Positions 1 to 9,984 of a DNA stretch of 64,000 nt are shown here, piece after piece. Positions within the stretch are counted from its first letter, which is position 1. Each line of letters begins with the position of its first letter. Both the position numbers and the translations under genes were made by a program. The DNA is taken from positions 119,449,528 through 119,513,527 of the forward strand of contig NC_053494.1 in the NCBI RefSeq assembly GCF_905171775.1. Direction: 5' to 3'. The notes under the pieces are model-generated. The model made no database searches. It was given only the letters and a program-made list of their open reading frames with translations, and was not told where the DNA came from. The DNA is from Rana temporaria (taxonomy: Eukaryota > Chordata > Amphibia > Anura > Ranidae).

Positions 1-30
1 TACTGTAATTGGAGCGCAACAAAGAGCCAC

Positions 31-582
31 GTGCAAAGTATTGCATCAAAAATTGTTATTAGGCGCCCCTGTTACACAGGGGCACAAAAATGTGTCCCTA
101 GGCACAACACAACACTGCAACCCCTCCCAATATCTGTAATTGAAGCGCAACAAGGAGCCACGTGCAAAGTATTGCATCAAAAATTGTTATTAGGCGCCCC
201 TGTTACACAGGGGCAGAAAAAATGTGCCTTAGGCCACGTGCAAAGTATTGCATCAAAAATTGTTATTAGACGCCCCTGTTACACACGGGCACAAAAATGT
301 GTCCATAGGCACAACACAATACTGCAACCCCTCCCAATATCTGTAATTGGCGCGCAACAAGGAGCCACGTGCAAAGTATTGCATCAAAAATTGTTATCAG
401 GCGCCCCTGTTACACAGGGGCAGAAAAATTAGGCCTTAGCACAACACAACACTGCAACCCCTCCCAATATCTTTAATTGGACTGCAACAAGGAGCCACGT
501 GCAAAGTATTGCATCAAATTTTTTTATTAGACGCCCCTGTTACACAGGGGCACAAAAATTAGTCCGTAGGCACAACACAACA
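31..582. repeat. 131-bp tandem repeat (satellite), about 4-5 copies
   Basis: The anchor gtgcaaagtattgcatca recurs near 31, 162, 238, 369 and 499, giving steps of 131, 76, 131 and 130 bp. The third unit is therefore internally deleted. Each unit has a CCCCTGTTACACAGGGGC-type short inverted repeat. The array enters from the left window edge, so its true size is unknown. The open frame across it (31-432) only reflects repeat periodicity and carries no recognisable domain. Confidence 0.9.
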
Positions 583-1640
583 GGTGCTATGTAACAAAAT
601 AGTCGCAGTCACACCAACTGCGTTCAGGTGTTAGTAAACTGCACACATGCAGTAAGAGCGACTGCGTTCAGGTGCTATGTAACAAAACAGACGCAGTCAC
701 ACCGACTGCGTTCAGGTGTTAGTAAACTGCACACACGCAGTAAGAGCGACTGCGTTCAGGTGCTATGTAACAAAATAGTCGCAGTCACACCGACTGCGTT
801 CAGGTGTTTGTAAACTGCACACACGCAGTAAGAGCGACTGCGTTCAGGTGCTATGTAACAAAACAGATGTAGTCACACCGACTGCGTTCAGGTGTTAGTA
901 AACTGCACACACGCAGTAAGAGCGACTGCGTTCAGGTGCTATGTAACAAAATAGTCGCAGTGACACCGACTGCGTTCAGGTGTTAGTAAACTGCACACAC
1001 GCAGTAAGAGCGACTGCGTTCAGGTGCTATGTAACAAAATAGTCGCAGTCACACCGACTGTGTTCAGGTGTTAGTAAACTGCACACATGCATTAAGAGTG
1101 ACTGCGTTCAGGTGCTATGTAACAAAACAGACGCAGTCACACCGACTGCGTTCAGGTGTTAGTAAACTGCACACACGCAGTAAGAGCGACTGCGTTCAGG
1201 TGCCATGTAACAAAATAGTCGCAGTGACATCTGAGTGCATTCATGTGTTAGTAAACTGCACACATGCAGTAAGAGCGACTGCGTTCAGGTGCTATGTAAC
1301 AAAATAGTCGCAGTGACACCGACTGCGTTCAGGTGTTAGTAAACTGCACAAACGCAGTAAGAGCGACTGCGTTCAGGTGCTATGTAACAAAATAGTTGCA
1401 GTCACACCGACTGCGTTCAGGTGTTAGTAAACTGCACACATGCAGTAAGAGCGACTGCGTTCAGGTGCTATGTAACAAAATAGTCGCAGTGACACCGACT
1501 GCGTTCAGGTGTTAGTAAACTGCACACACGCAGTAAGAGCGACTGCGTTCAGGTGCTATGTAACAGCACACACGCAGTGACACCAACTGCGTTTAGTTGC
1601 TATTAAACAGCACACACGCAGTAAGAGCGACTGCGTTTCT
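583..1640. repeat. 88-bp satellite array, about 11-12 copies, built from two 44-bp halves
   Basis: The anchor ggtgctatgtaaca recurs at 583, 671, 759, 847, 935, 1023, 1111, 1199, 1288, 1376, 1464 and 1552, an almost exact 88-bp period. Inside each unit two half-units of 44 bp both begin ggtg and end gactgcgttca, so the 88-mer is a dimeric higher-order repeat. Copies differ by a few substitutions. Short open frames here are by-products of an 88-bp unit with few stops. Confidence 0.93.
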
Positions 1641-1745
1641 GTGCAATTCAATAGCCCACTTGCATTAACAGCGACTGCGTTTCTGTGCAAATAAATTGCA
1701 CACGTGCAGTAACAGGTAATGCGTGTATGTGCAATTAACTAGCAC
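1641..1745. repeat. Degenerate edge of the 88-bp satellite
   Basis: Monomer-like segments continue with clear decay: gactgcgtttctgtgcaa near 1668 and 1690 vary the 44-bp half-unit end, with similar spacing. This is the usual look of a satellite border, where unequal exchange no longer homogenises the units. Confidence 0.65.
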
Positions 1746-1959
1746 ACGTTGAATAACACGGGGTACTATGTTTAAGCTAATCCCTAATGAAGGCAATGCA
1801 ACACGTTAGAGCGCTGCATGAAGAACAATCTCCTGCCTGACAGATACTAATAGCAGATCTAGCTGAGCTATACAGTTTATAAATATATTGAAAACTCCTA
1901 GGGATGTGAATATATTCTCTACAAACTGTAGATTTAACTATACTGACTAGCCTTCCTGC

Positions 1960-1960
<1 letters not shown>

Positions 1961-2054
<94 letters not shown>
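1961..2054. repeat. (CTAT)n microsatellite
   Basis: About 23 uninterrupted CTAT units. It lies 12 bp from the left end of the Harbinger element. A short ctctatctatctctctctc tract follows the right end of the same element (8566-8586), so the transposon appears to sit in or beside a simple repeat. Confidence 0.97.
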
Positions 2055-2055
<1 letters not shown>

Positions 2056-2849
2056 GTAGAAAAGACAGTGGGGTAGATTCAGGTATGACTTGCGCGGACG
2101 CATTCTCGATATGCGCCGCGTAAGTACGGATTTGCGCCCACGCAACTATGCGGATGACCCAGAAAAAGAGCTACGCCTGAAATTAGGCTTCTTCCTACGG
2201 ACGTAGTTTCTCTCCGCCGGCGCATTTAATGGGCATTTTTACGCTGTGCGCATCTTGCGCTCCCATTGTTTTCCCTCAGCAAATATGCAAATGAGGAACA
2301 AACGCTGATTCACAAACCTGCGCGTGCCAGCCGCAGTTTGCGCACAAAGCGCGCAAGCTGTTCGGCCAGGGCAAACTTGCTCATCATAAAAGCAGGGGCA
2401 ACTTAGCAACAGACGTCCACAGGTCAGCTGGAGAGCAACTACAGCAGCACCAATATGGACGAGCTGAGCAAGCAGAGCACCCACACTTGCAGGACCTCAC
2501 ATCTGTGTGCCAACATGCCAGGGGCAGCCATGGTTCTAGCAATACTACTGAGTAAACCGACTCGTAGGAGGGCACGGGAGAGGCAGGGCCGGACTGGCCA
2601 ACCGGGAGACCGGGAAAATTCCCGGTAGGCCGGCCGCCTGCTCTTGCCTGCTGTCACTGCAGTCTGCCTGTCAGTCAAATATACAGTAATCAGCGGCGGG
2701 CCGCAGCCGCGATCGCCGCGGCCGCCGCGGCCGCCGCTCTTTTCACTTGTGCAGGGGTGACGGCTGCTGTTCCCTGGGGCTGCTTTTACATACCTGCAGA
2801 GTGCGGTAGTTAAAAGCAGCCGCAGGCCGGCGGGTTGCGGCTGCCATGC

Positions 2850-3066
2850 TCGGCGCCGCACTTGCCTTCTTGAACTAGTCCTGATGTTTTGTTTCTCCTG
2901 CTCGGCTCCTCCCCTTAGACACATTAACAGTGATTCTGCTCACTGATTAGCTAGGTAAGCTACCTAGCTAATCAGTGAGCAGCATCTCTGATCATGTGTC
3001 TAAGGGGAGGAGCCGAGCAGGAGAAACAAAACGTCAGGACTAGTTCCATCGTCCCGTGCGGCGCCA
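2850..3066. repeat. Long inverted repeat inside the hAT element
   Basis: The arm starting gaactagtcctgatgttttg (2872) returns as its reverse complement ending gactagttc at 3046. The turn is near 2958 (ctaggtaagctacctag). Weaker pairing extends the arms to the cggcgcc motifs near 2850 and 3060. The stem is about 85-105 bp per side. Confidence 0.85.
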
Positions 3067-3227
3067 AAACAGCCTAAAATGTCTCTGCACGGCCATGAGT
3101 GAGGGGAGAGCCGCAGAGGAGAAGAGGATGCCCCCACCGCCCCAGTCGCCACTCTGCTTTGGAGCACAAGGTGAAAATTTTTTTTTTAATGCAATTTATA
3201 TAACGAATCTCTCTCTTACCATATCTG

Positions 3228-3426
3228 CACCCCCCACCCCCCCCTTCTCTCTCTGTCACCTACCTTTGGTGCCCCTGCAATAAAAATTGAAATCTGTATA
3301 ATAATCTCAGAGAGGAGGGGGGGGGGTGCACTGTGCAATGCCTTGTGAGAGAGATTATTATACAGGTTTAGGTTACAATTTGCACCCCCCCTCCTCTCTG
3401 TCACCTTTGCTGCCCCTGCAAATTGT
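3228..3426. repeat. Diverged direct repeat of a CT-rich segment
   Basis: The segment gcaccccccacccccccctt...tttggtgcccctgcaa (3228-3280) recurs in shortened form at 3382-3426. Purine-rich partners lie between (3312-3330). It sits within the hAT element; no gene is seen. Confidence 0.6.
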
Positions 3427-3540
3427 AATAAAAAAAAAGCCAAAAACGCCCAAAAAAAATCCCACCTGTCCTCCTGCGGCTGCGGCTGCATCCCGCACTA
3501 TAGGTACGGCACTTTACCTGAAAAATTCGGTTACTTAGCT

Positions 3541-3731
3541 GTTGGCAGTATGGAGGAGTGTGACAGGCACCCCCCATGCTCATTTACGAGTGTGACCGGC
3601 CACTCTGCCAAATTGTTATTTGTTTGACTGGAGGAGGTTCCACCTAAGGCTCCACCTACCCTCCTCTGCGCTCTTCCTTAATCTTTTCCCCGAGTGAGCG
3701 GGTCGGTGAGTGCCGTCACGTGAGGTTGTCT
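3541..3731. other. Unassigned hAT interior
   Basis: No gene, repeat or motif that I can name. Mixed-composition sequence between the CT-rich repeats and the ttcacactg elements. Confidence 0.4.
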
Positions 3732-4487
3732 CTTAGGCTACTTTCACACTGGGGCGTTGTGCCGTCGGCAGTAAAGTGTCAGTATTTTAGCAGCGCTTTA
3801 CTGTAATTTTTGTGGCGCTATTCAGCCGCTAGCTGGGCGCCTCAAAGATTTTTTTGAGCGTCCTGCCAGCACAATGCTAGCGGCCCAAAAGGATAAAAAA
3901 AACGTCCGCAAAGCGCCGCTGGCGGTTCAGCGCCGCTGCCCATTGATTTCAATGGGCAGGGGCGCTTTAGAAGCAGTGTACACACTGTTCCTACAGGGCC
4001 TCAAAGATGCAGCTAGCTGGACTTTTTTGAGCATCCTGCCAGCGCACCGCTCCAGTGTGAAAGCTTTCGCATTGAAGTGAGAAGAGAGGCTCTTTCAGGG
4101 CATTTTGCAGGCGCTATTTTGTAGCGCCTGTAAAGCACCTCAGTGTGAAAGTAGTCTAAGACCCCTTTCACACTGAGGCGCTTTGCAGGCGCTATAACAA
4201 AAAAAAAAGCGTCTGCAGAGCGCCCTGAAAGAGTGGTTCCATTCACTCCAGTGTGAAAGCCCAAGTGCTTTCACACTGGAGCAGTGCGCTGGCAGGACAT
4301 TAAAAAATTTCCTGCAAGCAGCATCTTTGAGGCGCAGTAGGAGCGGCTCCTAAATCGCCCCTGCCCATTGGAATCAAAGCGACACTTTGCGGCCATTTAA
4401 AGCACCCCGCTAGCGGCTGAATAGTGCCGCTAAAAATAGCGGCCCTTTACTGCCGATGCCCCCATCGCCCCAGTGTGAAAGAGGCCT
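3732..4487. mobile_element. Two fused miniature elements with ttcacactg ends
   Basis: The first copy runs from cttaggctactttcacactg (3732) to an inverted partner ending gtagtctaag (4160). The second runs from acccctttcacactgagg (4161) to cccagtgtgaaagaggcctt (4487). Both interiors are rich in gcgctttgcaggcgctat-like palindromic motifs. They look like adjacent insertions or a dimer of one MITE family. The superfamily is not clear from the ends. Confidence 0.7.
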
Positions 4488-4490
4488 TAA

Positions 4491-5040
4491 AGTCATCATA
4501 ATGTGTGATTATGCGTGTGTGCTAAGCAGACAGGGCCACTGGTGATCCTACTCCCTCTCTCCCCCTGTACAGTGTCAGAGGCACTGGCGCAGCATTGGCA
4601 GAGGACTGTATCGATTACAAGGAAACACCACCTGCATTGCTGCGTGTCCCTGACCATCACAGTGCCACTGCCAGTGAGTGTGGCCTGTCTGTGTACCACT
4701 GTCTGATGTTCCATTCCACTCTGCCTTTCTGCCCAGTGCTTTGTCCATGATACACCGCACGATTCCTCTGCATTTATGGGTGCTGATATTACTGCAATCT
4801 TGGGTGTTTTTTTTTGTAATGGTTATCTGAAAGATGGGTTTCAAATGTTTTGACAGGGGCGCAGTTTCAGTGCTTGCCATAGGCGCCATTTTCACTAGAA
4901 ATGCCTCTGCTCTCGCCGTTGCACCCTCTCTCTCTCTCGCGCGCCGTTGCACTCTCTCTCTCTCATTGTTGCACCCCTCTCTCTCACCATTGCAGCCTGG
5001 CCCCTCTCTGGCTCTCTCATGGATTTCTCTTTTTTTTGGG
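4491..5040. other. Right interior of the hAT element with CT-rich simple repeat
   Basis: No protein domain is visible. A (CT)n-rich tract interrupted by cgcgcg occupies about 4925-4990. The open frame starting at 4947 begins in this tract and only becomes transposase after the hAT end at 5112, so that start codon is not the real one. Confidence 0.6.
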
Positions 5041-5733
5041 CTGGTATATTAATGCTGTGGGGCTGGTATGAAATTATTTCCAGGGCTGGTTTTCATTCCC
5101 AATCCGGCCCTGGGGAGAGGATATACCGAGTGCGCAGGAACGTCTTTGCCATGGGGGATTCTGAGGTGTTTCGCATGTTTAGATTCAGCCCTGAAGTCAT
5201 CCTGGAATTAGCCACAATCCTGCAGGATGACATCACCAGCAAGACACATCGTGGACATGCAGTGGAGCCACTGGTCAAGGTAGTGGCAACCCAGCATTTC
5301 CTGGCCAGTGGATCTTTTCAGCGTACAAGTGGAATTGTGGCTGGGATGTCACAATCCTCCATGAGCAGATGTGTGCACCAGGTTATCCCTGCAATCCTGA
5401 GATGCATGTCCCATCACTTCATCAAACCCACCCAGGAGGACCTGCGGCAGAAGGCAGTGACAGATTTCTACCAAATTGCCAGATTCCCACACACTGCAGG
5501 GGCCATTGATTGCACACATGTGCCACTACAGCCCCCCCGTGACATAGAGCACATATACTGCAATCGGAAGCATTGGCATTCAATCAATGTACAGGTGATA
5601 GTTGATGCCCAAGGCCTCATATGGCACGTCCGTGCCAAACACCCAGGGTCCTGCCATGACAGCTTCATATACCGTCAAAGCAGCATCCCAACAGAATTTG
5701 AACAGAACGTGTACAGGTACAGCTGGCTGGTTG

Positions 5734-5834
5734 GTGAGTGACATGGGTGTCAGGCAGGACTGTACCCCCCCCATGATGCAGACATCACGAGGGGCACATG
5801 CATGACTAACATCCTCCTGTCTTTTCCCTTCCAG
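5734..5834 (+). other. Spliceosomal intron in the Harbinger transposase
   Basis: A GTGAGT donor follows the codons for SWLV and a polypyrimidine-CAG acceptor precedes GACTCTGC. Joining the flanks restores the conserved G-D-S-A-Y stretch in frame, which fixes the 101-nt intron. Confidence 0.85.
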
Positions 5835-6208
5835 GTGACTCTGCATATGCACTTGGACCCCATCTTATGACCCCATTCCGGAATCCCCAAACCCCAGGAG
5901 AGAAAAGATACAATGAAGCACACGCACGTACCCGTGCAGTGGTGGAACGCACCTTTGGCCTCCTGAAGTCCCGTTTCCGATGCCTGGATAAGTCTGGGGG
6001 GACCCTGTTGTATTCCCCAAACTTTGTGTGCCAGATCATCGGTGCATGTTGCATTCTGCACAACTTCGCCATGAGAAAGGGCCTGCAGATTGACATACAT
6101 GATGACCTGACCCCCCAACCACACAATCCCCCCCCAAGCAACTCTACCCGGTCTGCTGAGGGAAGAGCAATCAGGAGTTGTCTCGTGGAATGCCTCTTTG
6201 CACGTTAA

Positions 6209-6579
6209 ACACACACATTAATCATGTCACAAGTAGAATGCACGCGTGCACACCACTGTGGTCCCTAGCACACACACCCCACATCCACCAAAAATTGGAT
6301 TAGACCCAAGGATACCGCACGGTATTAGGGAGCAGCAATGCCGCGCCAAGGCTCCAATTATGTTGCTGTACATTCATACACCTTTCACATGGCAGAGGGT
6401 GACACCCCTTTTCCAGCAGGAGTGACACCACCCCCCCCCATTCACACACCAGTCACACTGTAGTATACACTCCTCACCGTGTGTAGGGACTACAAAATGA
6501 ACAAGAAAACTCAAAATCTGAGCATAATATAAATAAAATAAATAAGCTCATAATCTGAGCATAATAAAAATAAACTAAT
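6209..6579. other. Spacer between the convergent Harbinger genes
   Basis: Carries the 3' ends of both genes. There is an A-rich stretch (6500-6560) with aataaa-like motifs on both strands that could serve as poly(A) signals, and a cyclic tcataatctgagca repeat. No gene is seen. Confidence 0.55.
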
Positions 6580-8132
6580 TTAGCTCATAATCTGAGCAGA
6601 AATCGAGATTCCAAAAAAAAAAATGAGCCGCAGGAAAATCATCTTCTTTTCCTTTTGGACATCCTGGTGCCAAGGGTGCCCCGGCTCTGGCTCCTCAGTT
6701 GGCGTGGTGGAGCCTGGGCTGAGGATGGAGCCTGGGCTGAGGATGGAGCCTGGGGTGGGGATGGAGCATGGGGTGGGGATTGAGGGGGGGGCAGCATCCC
6801 CTACTTGCTCACTCCTGGCAGGTGGTGCCTGCCTGCCCTCCATGGCATTGGCCAGGCGGGTGAGGACAGAGTTAGTCTGTGCCAGCATCCAAAGCTGCCG
6901 GGTGGTATTATGCTGCTGGTGCCGCCGGGTTAGTCTCCCCTCCTCCCGCACAGCGACAGTGTTGGCCTCTACCGCCCCTGCCAACCTGCTCACCTCCGCT
7001 GTCAGCAATGCTGTGGCGCCCTGCTGCTCCACCATGCAGGTGACCATGGCCAGACAGTTGGAGCTCACTTCCTCCAGGCTCTCTGTGTCTTTTTTGTCCA
7101 GCTCCGCATGCAGGGTGAGGGCCTGCTGTACTGATGAGGAGGAGGAGGCCAGGCTGTCCACCACCCACCTCAAGTCTCCCGCCATGGCCCCAATATGGCG
7201 TGTCTGCCGGCCCTGTTCCTCCTGCAGCCCTTCTTGTAGGCCTGAGGGTACACCCCTCGTTTTAGATAGAGCCTTCCTGGGAGGAGAGGCTGGGGCCCGT
7301 ACTGAGGGAGAAGACGGGGAGGGGGCCACACTGGTGGGAGGGACACTGGAGGGGGCGACAATGGTGGGAGGGACACTGGAGGGCGATGACGTGGTGGTCA
7401 GGGATGGTGGGATCCTCCTGGAGGTAGATGGAGTCCTCCTGGTGGAGGTCAATAGACTCCTCCACCACTTCCTCCTCCATAGATGGCCTGTGGGCGCTCT
7501 CCTCCTCCACCAACATGCCCAATATTTGCATGGGGGCTGACTGGACCCCATGATGATGTGGGGATGGCGTGGGTCGCCCTGCAGCCGACGACGGCCCAGC
7601 TTCATCCTCAACATCTGTGGATGACACAAAAAAACACATGTTGGTAGAGCCACACACTTGTCACATGTTCCCTTCTACCCCCCTCCCATGATACACACCA
7701 AATAGGAGATAAAACACACTTACCTGTCCCCAAGTCCCCAACAGTGGAGTCATAGCCTGGGACTCCCTCCACCTGCTTCTGCGACAAACTTTGCGCTATA
7801 ACCTCCTCCTCCGCAGTCAAACGCAATGGGCAGGCTGGTCCTCCTCCCGTGCCCCTGGCATGTTTGCGGATTAGGACAAGTTTGTCACGGACCCGACGCC
7901 GCATGTCATTGAGTTTCTTCTGAATCTCCTCCCATGTCCTCTCCTCATTGCCAATGGCATTTATGTCCAGGGTGATTGATTCATAGATAGCCCTCCTTTG
8001 GGCTGTGCTGGTGTTTTTCCGCTGGGCACCATACAGGGCAGCATTATGCTTGGTCAGTGTCGCCAGCATGACCTCCATCTCCGTGGAATTAAAATTATTC
8101 TTCCTCTTTTTTACCCTCTGAGGAGGTGCCAT
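6580..8132 (-). pseudogene. MYB/SANT-like (trihelix-type) Harbinger partner protein, one frameshift
   Basis: Exon 1 runs 8132 to 7724. It opens with a basic stretch (KKRKNN) followed by a MYB/SANT-like domain, roughly residues 12-85, with the tryptophan in RTWEEIQKK and basic helix residues. The intron (7723-7615) has a gtaagt donor and cacag acceptor. Exon 2 starts with an acidic D-V-E-D-E stretch. About 70-75 codons later, near 7390, the reading frame must shift to follow the alanine/serine/proline-rich and helical C-terminal region that ends at 6580. The helical part (about 7200-6850) looks like an oligomerisation region. In Harbinger elements this protein binds the ends and helps the transposase reach the nucleus. 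The gene converges on the transposase. I see one likely frameshift, so this copy is probably dead. Confidence 0.72.
7615..7723 (-). other. Intron in the MYB-like gene
   Basis: On the minus strand the donor is acag|gtaagt and the acceptor is atccacag|atgttg. Splicing joins T-(G|AT) into a T-D-V-E-D frame, keeping exon 1 and exon 2 open. Confidence 0.75.
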
Positions 8133-8562
8133 AGCAAATTTGGGGCAAAATTACCTTGCTCAGGGGGGGTAAAAAAAGCAGAATGTAATTTTGCGCAGGA
8201 CGTGCGCATGTCTGCCCCTATTTATTTGCTCTGCGTAAGCAGGTGGGCCGGCGTAGCCCAGGAAGTAGGACAGGCGTAGTTGCACGCATGCGCACATGGA
8301 AGCGTTCGATCTGCGCATGCTTCGTCGAGGATACGCTGGGTGTAAGCCACTGCTGAACGGTCAGCCCATCATTTGCATAGGGGCACACCCACTTTCACTT
8401 GCGCCGGCTTGCGCCCTCAAATTTACCTTACGCACGTGCAAATTTACGCGAAAAGGCATCCTGAATCAGGTGGCAACCTCACACGATTGCGCCAGCGTAG
8501 CGTAATTGAGGTGCGCTGCGCATGCGTAAGAATGCGCAAATCTACCTGAATCTACCCCACTG
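8133..8562. other. Right subterminal region of the Harbinger element
   Basis: Non-coding. Rich in tgcgca and acgcatgcgc motifs and matching the style of the left subterminal region (2085-2330). It probably contains transposase and MYB-like protein binding sites and the MYB-like gene promoter. Ends with the 19-bp terminal inverted repeat. Confidence 0.6.
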
Positions 8563-8904
8563 TGTCTCTATCTATCTCTCTCTCTCAAACTGTCTGACTG
8601 CTCCTCTCTTTCACAAAGCCGGAACACACTTCACGAGGCCGCCGTGCAGGCTGCCATTTATAGTGTGGGGCGTGTACTAATCCCCCTGAGCCATAATTGG
8701 CCAAAGCCACCCTGGCTTTGGGCAATTATGGCTCTTTGTTTTTTGCGCGCTGTGTTCAACGCCGCAGTGAATTATGGGATGTTTTGCGTCACTCGAATTT
8801 GGCGCGAACGACCCGTTTTGTTCGAGTTTCGACGAACGATCGAACGACCGATGTTCTAGTCCAACATACGTTCGTATCGAACGCGAAGCTCATCCCTACT
8901 CTAC
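8563..8904. repeat. Repeat fragment with a strong hairpin
   Basis: gagccataattggccaaagc (8689) pairs with its near-perfect reverse complement ending gggcaattatggctc (8734). The tail ending gctcatccct (8888-8897) resembles the end of a common frog repeat whose other end reads agggatgagc. The left part contains ctctctc and CTAT repeats. No gene. Confidence 0.55.
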
Positions 8905-9770
8905 ACCCCAGATATCCCCTCGGCACTCTGATCCCTCTACACCCCAGATATCCCCCCAGCACTCTGACCCCTCTACACCCCAGATACCCCCCCAGCACTC
9001 TGACCCCTCTACACCCCAGATATCCCCCCCAGCACTCTGACCTTTCTACACCCCATATTTCCCCCCCCAGAAATCTGACCCCTCTATACCCCAGATATCC
9101 CCCCAGCACTCTGATCCCTCTACATTCCCAGATATCCCCCGAGCACTCTCACCCCTCTATACCTCATATATCCCCCCCAGCACTCTGACCCCTCTACACC
9201 CCAGATATCCCCCCCGGCACTCTGACCCCTCTACACCCCAGATATCCCCCCAGCACTCTGACCCCTCTACACCCCAGATATCCCTCCAGCACTCTGACCC
9301 CTCTACGCCCCAGATATCCCCCCAGCACTCTGACCCCTCTATGCCCCAGATATCCCCCCAGCACTCTGACCCCTCTACGCCCCAGATATCCCCCCAGCAC
9401 TCTGACCCCTCTACGCCCCAGATATCCCCCCAGTACTCTGACCCCTCTAAGCCCCAGATATCCCTCCAGCACTCTGACCCCTCTACACCCCAGATATCCC
9501 CCCAGCACTCTGACCCCACTACATCCCAGATATCCCCCCAGCACTCTGACCCCTCTACACTTCAGATATCCCCCCAGCACTCTGATCCCTCTACAACCCA
9601 GATATCCCCCGAGCACTCTGACCCCTCTACACCCCAGATATCCCCCCAGCACTCTGACCCATCTATGCCCCAGATATCCCCTCAGCACTCTGATCCCTCT
9701 ACACCCTAGGTATCCCCCAGCACTCTGACCCCTCTACACCCCAGATATCCCCCAGCACTGTAACCATATA
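8905..9770. repeat. 36-bp minisatellite, about 24 copies
   Basis: The motif gatatccccccagcactctg recurs every 36 bp (35-37), each with ctctacacccca. Because 36 is a multiple of three, all six frames stay partly open, which explains the opposing open frames of about 120-165 codons here. None should be read as genes. One strand is strongly C-rich. Confidence 0.95.
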
Positions 9771-9975
9771 CCATAATATACCCCTTGTATTGTGACCCCA
9801 CTACATCCCTGATACCCCCTACACTGTGGCCTCGCTACATCCCTGATACCTCTAGCACTATAGCCACCCAAGCATTGCTGCCCCCTATACACCCCAGATC
9901 CCCCCCCCCTCAGTATTGTTTTCCCCCATATACCCTTGATATCCCCCAGCACCATTATTCCATCCATGTAGTACC
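9771..9975. repeat. Degenerate continuation of the 36-bp minisatellite
   Basis: Units such as cactacatccctgatacccc and ctatacaccccagatccccc keep the pattern with irregular spacing. This marks the decayed edge of the array. Confidence 0.7.
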
Positions 9976-9984
9976 CCCTTTTCC

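Larger units (their letters stand above)
2584..5112. mobile_element. hAT-type non-autonomous element inserted in the transposase
   Basis: The element starts cagggccggactgg and ends caatccggccctg, an imperfect terminal inverted repeat. It is flanked on both sides by gggagagg (2576-2583 and 5113-5120), a perfect 8-bp target duplication as expected for hAT transposons. No transposase frame is present. The interior is a patchwork: a CCGGGAAAATTCCCGG palindrome at the left end, a foldback (2850-3066), a diverged direct repeat (3228-3426), and two fused miniature elements (3732-4487). It therefore relied on transposase supplied in trans. Confidence 0.85.
2515..6208 (+). pseudogene. HARBI1-like Harbinger transposase, split by a hAT insertion
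   Basis: This gene would encode the DDE nuclease that excises and integrates the Harbinger element. Its pieces are an N-terminal exon part (2515-2583), the main part (5121-5733), an intron (5734-5834, gtgagt donor and ttccag acceptor) and a last exon ending at 6208. Left and right of the inserted hAT the frame matches across the duplicated target, with no stop. The summed length, about 351 residues, is close to the HARBI1 family norm (about 350). The catalytic triad is visible: D in AGAIDCTHV, D in HDSFI, E in VVERTFG; GDSAY follows the splice junction. An alternative in-frame start lies at 2455. The gene is broken only by the 2.5-kb insertion; no frameshift is seen. Confidence 0.88.
2066..8562 (+). 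mobile_element. PIF/Harbinger DNA transposon carrying two convergent genes
   Basis: Both ends carry a perfect 19-bp terminal inverted repeat, cagtggggtagattcaggt (2066-2084, inverted at 8544-8562), followed by related ttgcgc-rich sequence. Inside are a HARBI1-like DDE transposase on the plus strand and a MYB/SANT-like protein gene on the minus strand. In this superfamily the MYB-like partner is known to be needed for nuclear import and DNA binding. The expected 3-bp target duplication is not evident (aga on the left, tgt on the right), so exact ends may be off by a few bases. A hAT-type element occupies 2584-5112, leaving about 4.0 kb of Harbinger sequence. Confidence 0.85.

Noticed and set aside
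583..1600. The evenly spaced repeats looked at first like a CRISPR array
   Set aside because: There are no unique spacers: both halves of the 88-bp unit are conserved, and the context is a vertebrate satellite.
2439..2924. A 161-codon minus-strand frame spanning the Harbinger/hAT boundary
   Set aside because: It crosses a transposon junction and shows no domain, so it is chance.
3056..3583. Short frames in CT-rich DNA as small genes
   Set aside because: They lie in a non-autonomous hAT interior with homopolymer and CT tracts and have no domain or codon signature.
6623..7540. A 305-codon plus-strand frame opposite the MYB-like gene
   Set aside because: It is the shadow of a biased-composition minus-strand gene; no domain, and the minus-strand reading has a MYB/SANT-like domain and a spliceable intron.
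2063..8565. A 3-bp target duplication for the large Harbinger element
   Set aside because: The bases flanking the 19-bp ends (aga and tgt) do not match, and shifting the ends gives only palindromic, not direct, matches.
9157..9709. Opposing open frames of about 120-165 codons on both strands
   Set aside because: They come from the 36-bp minisatellite, whose unit is a multiple of three. The residues repeat every 12 positions and no domain is present.
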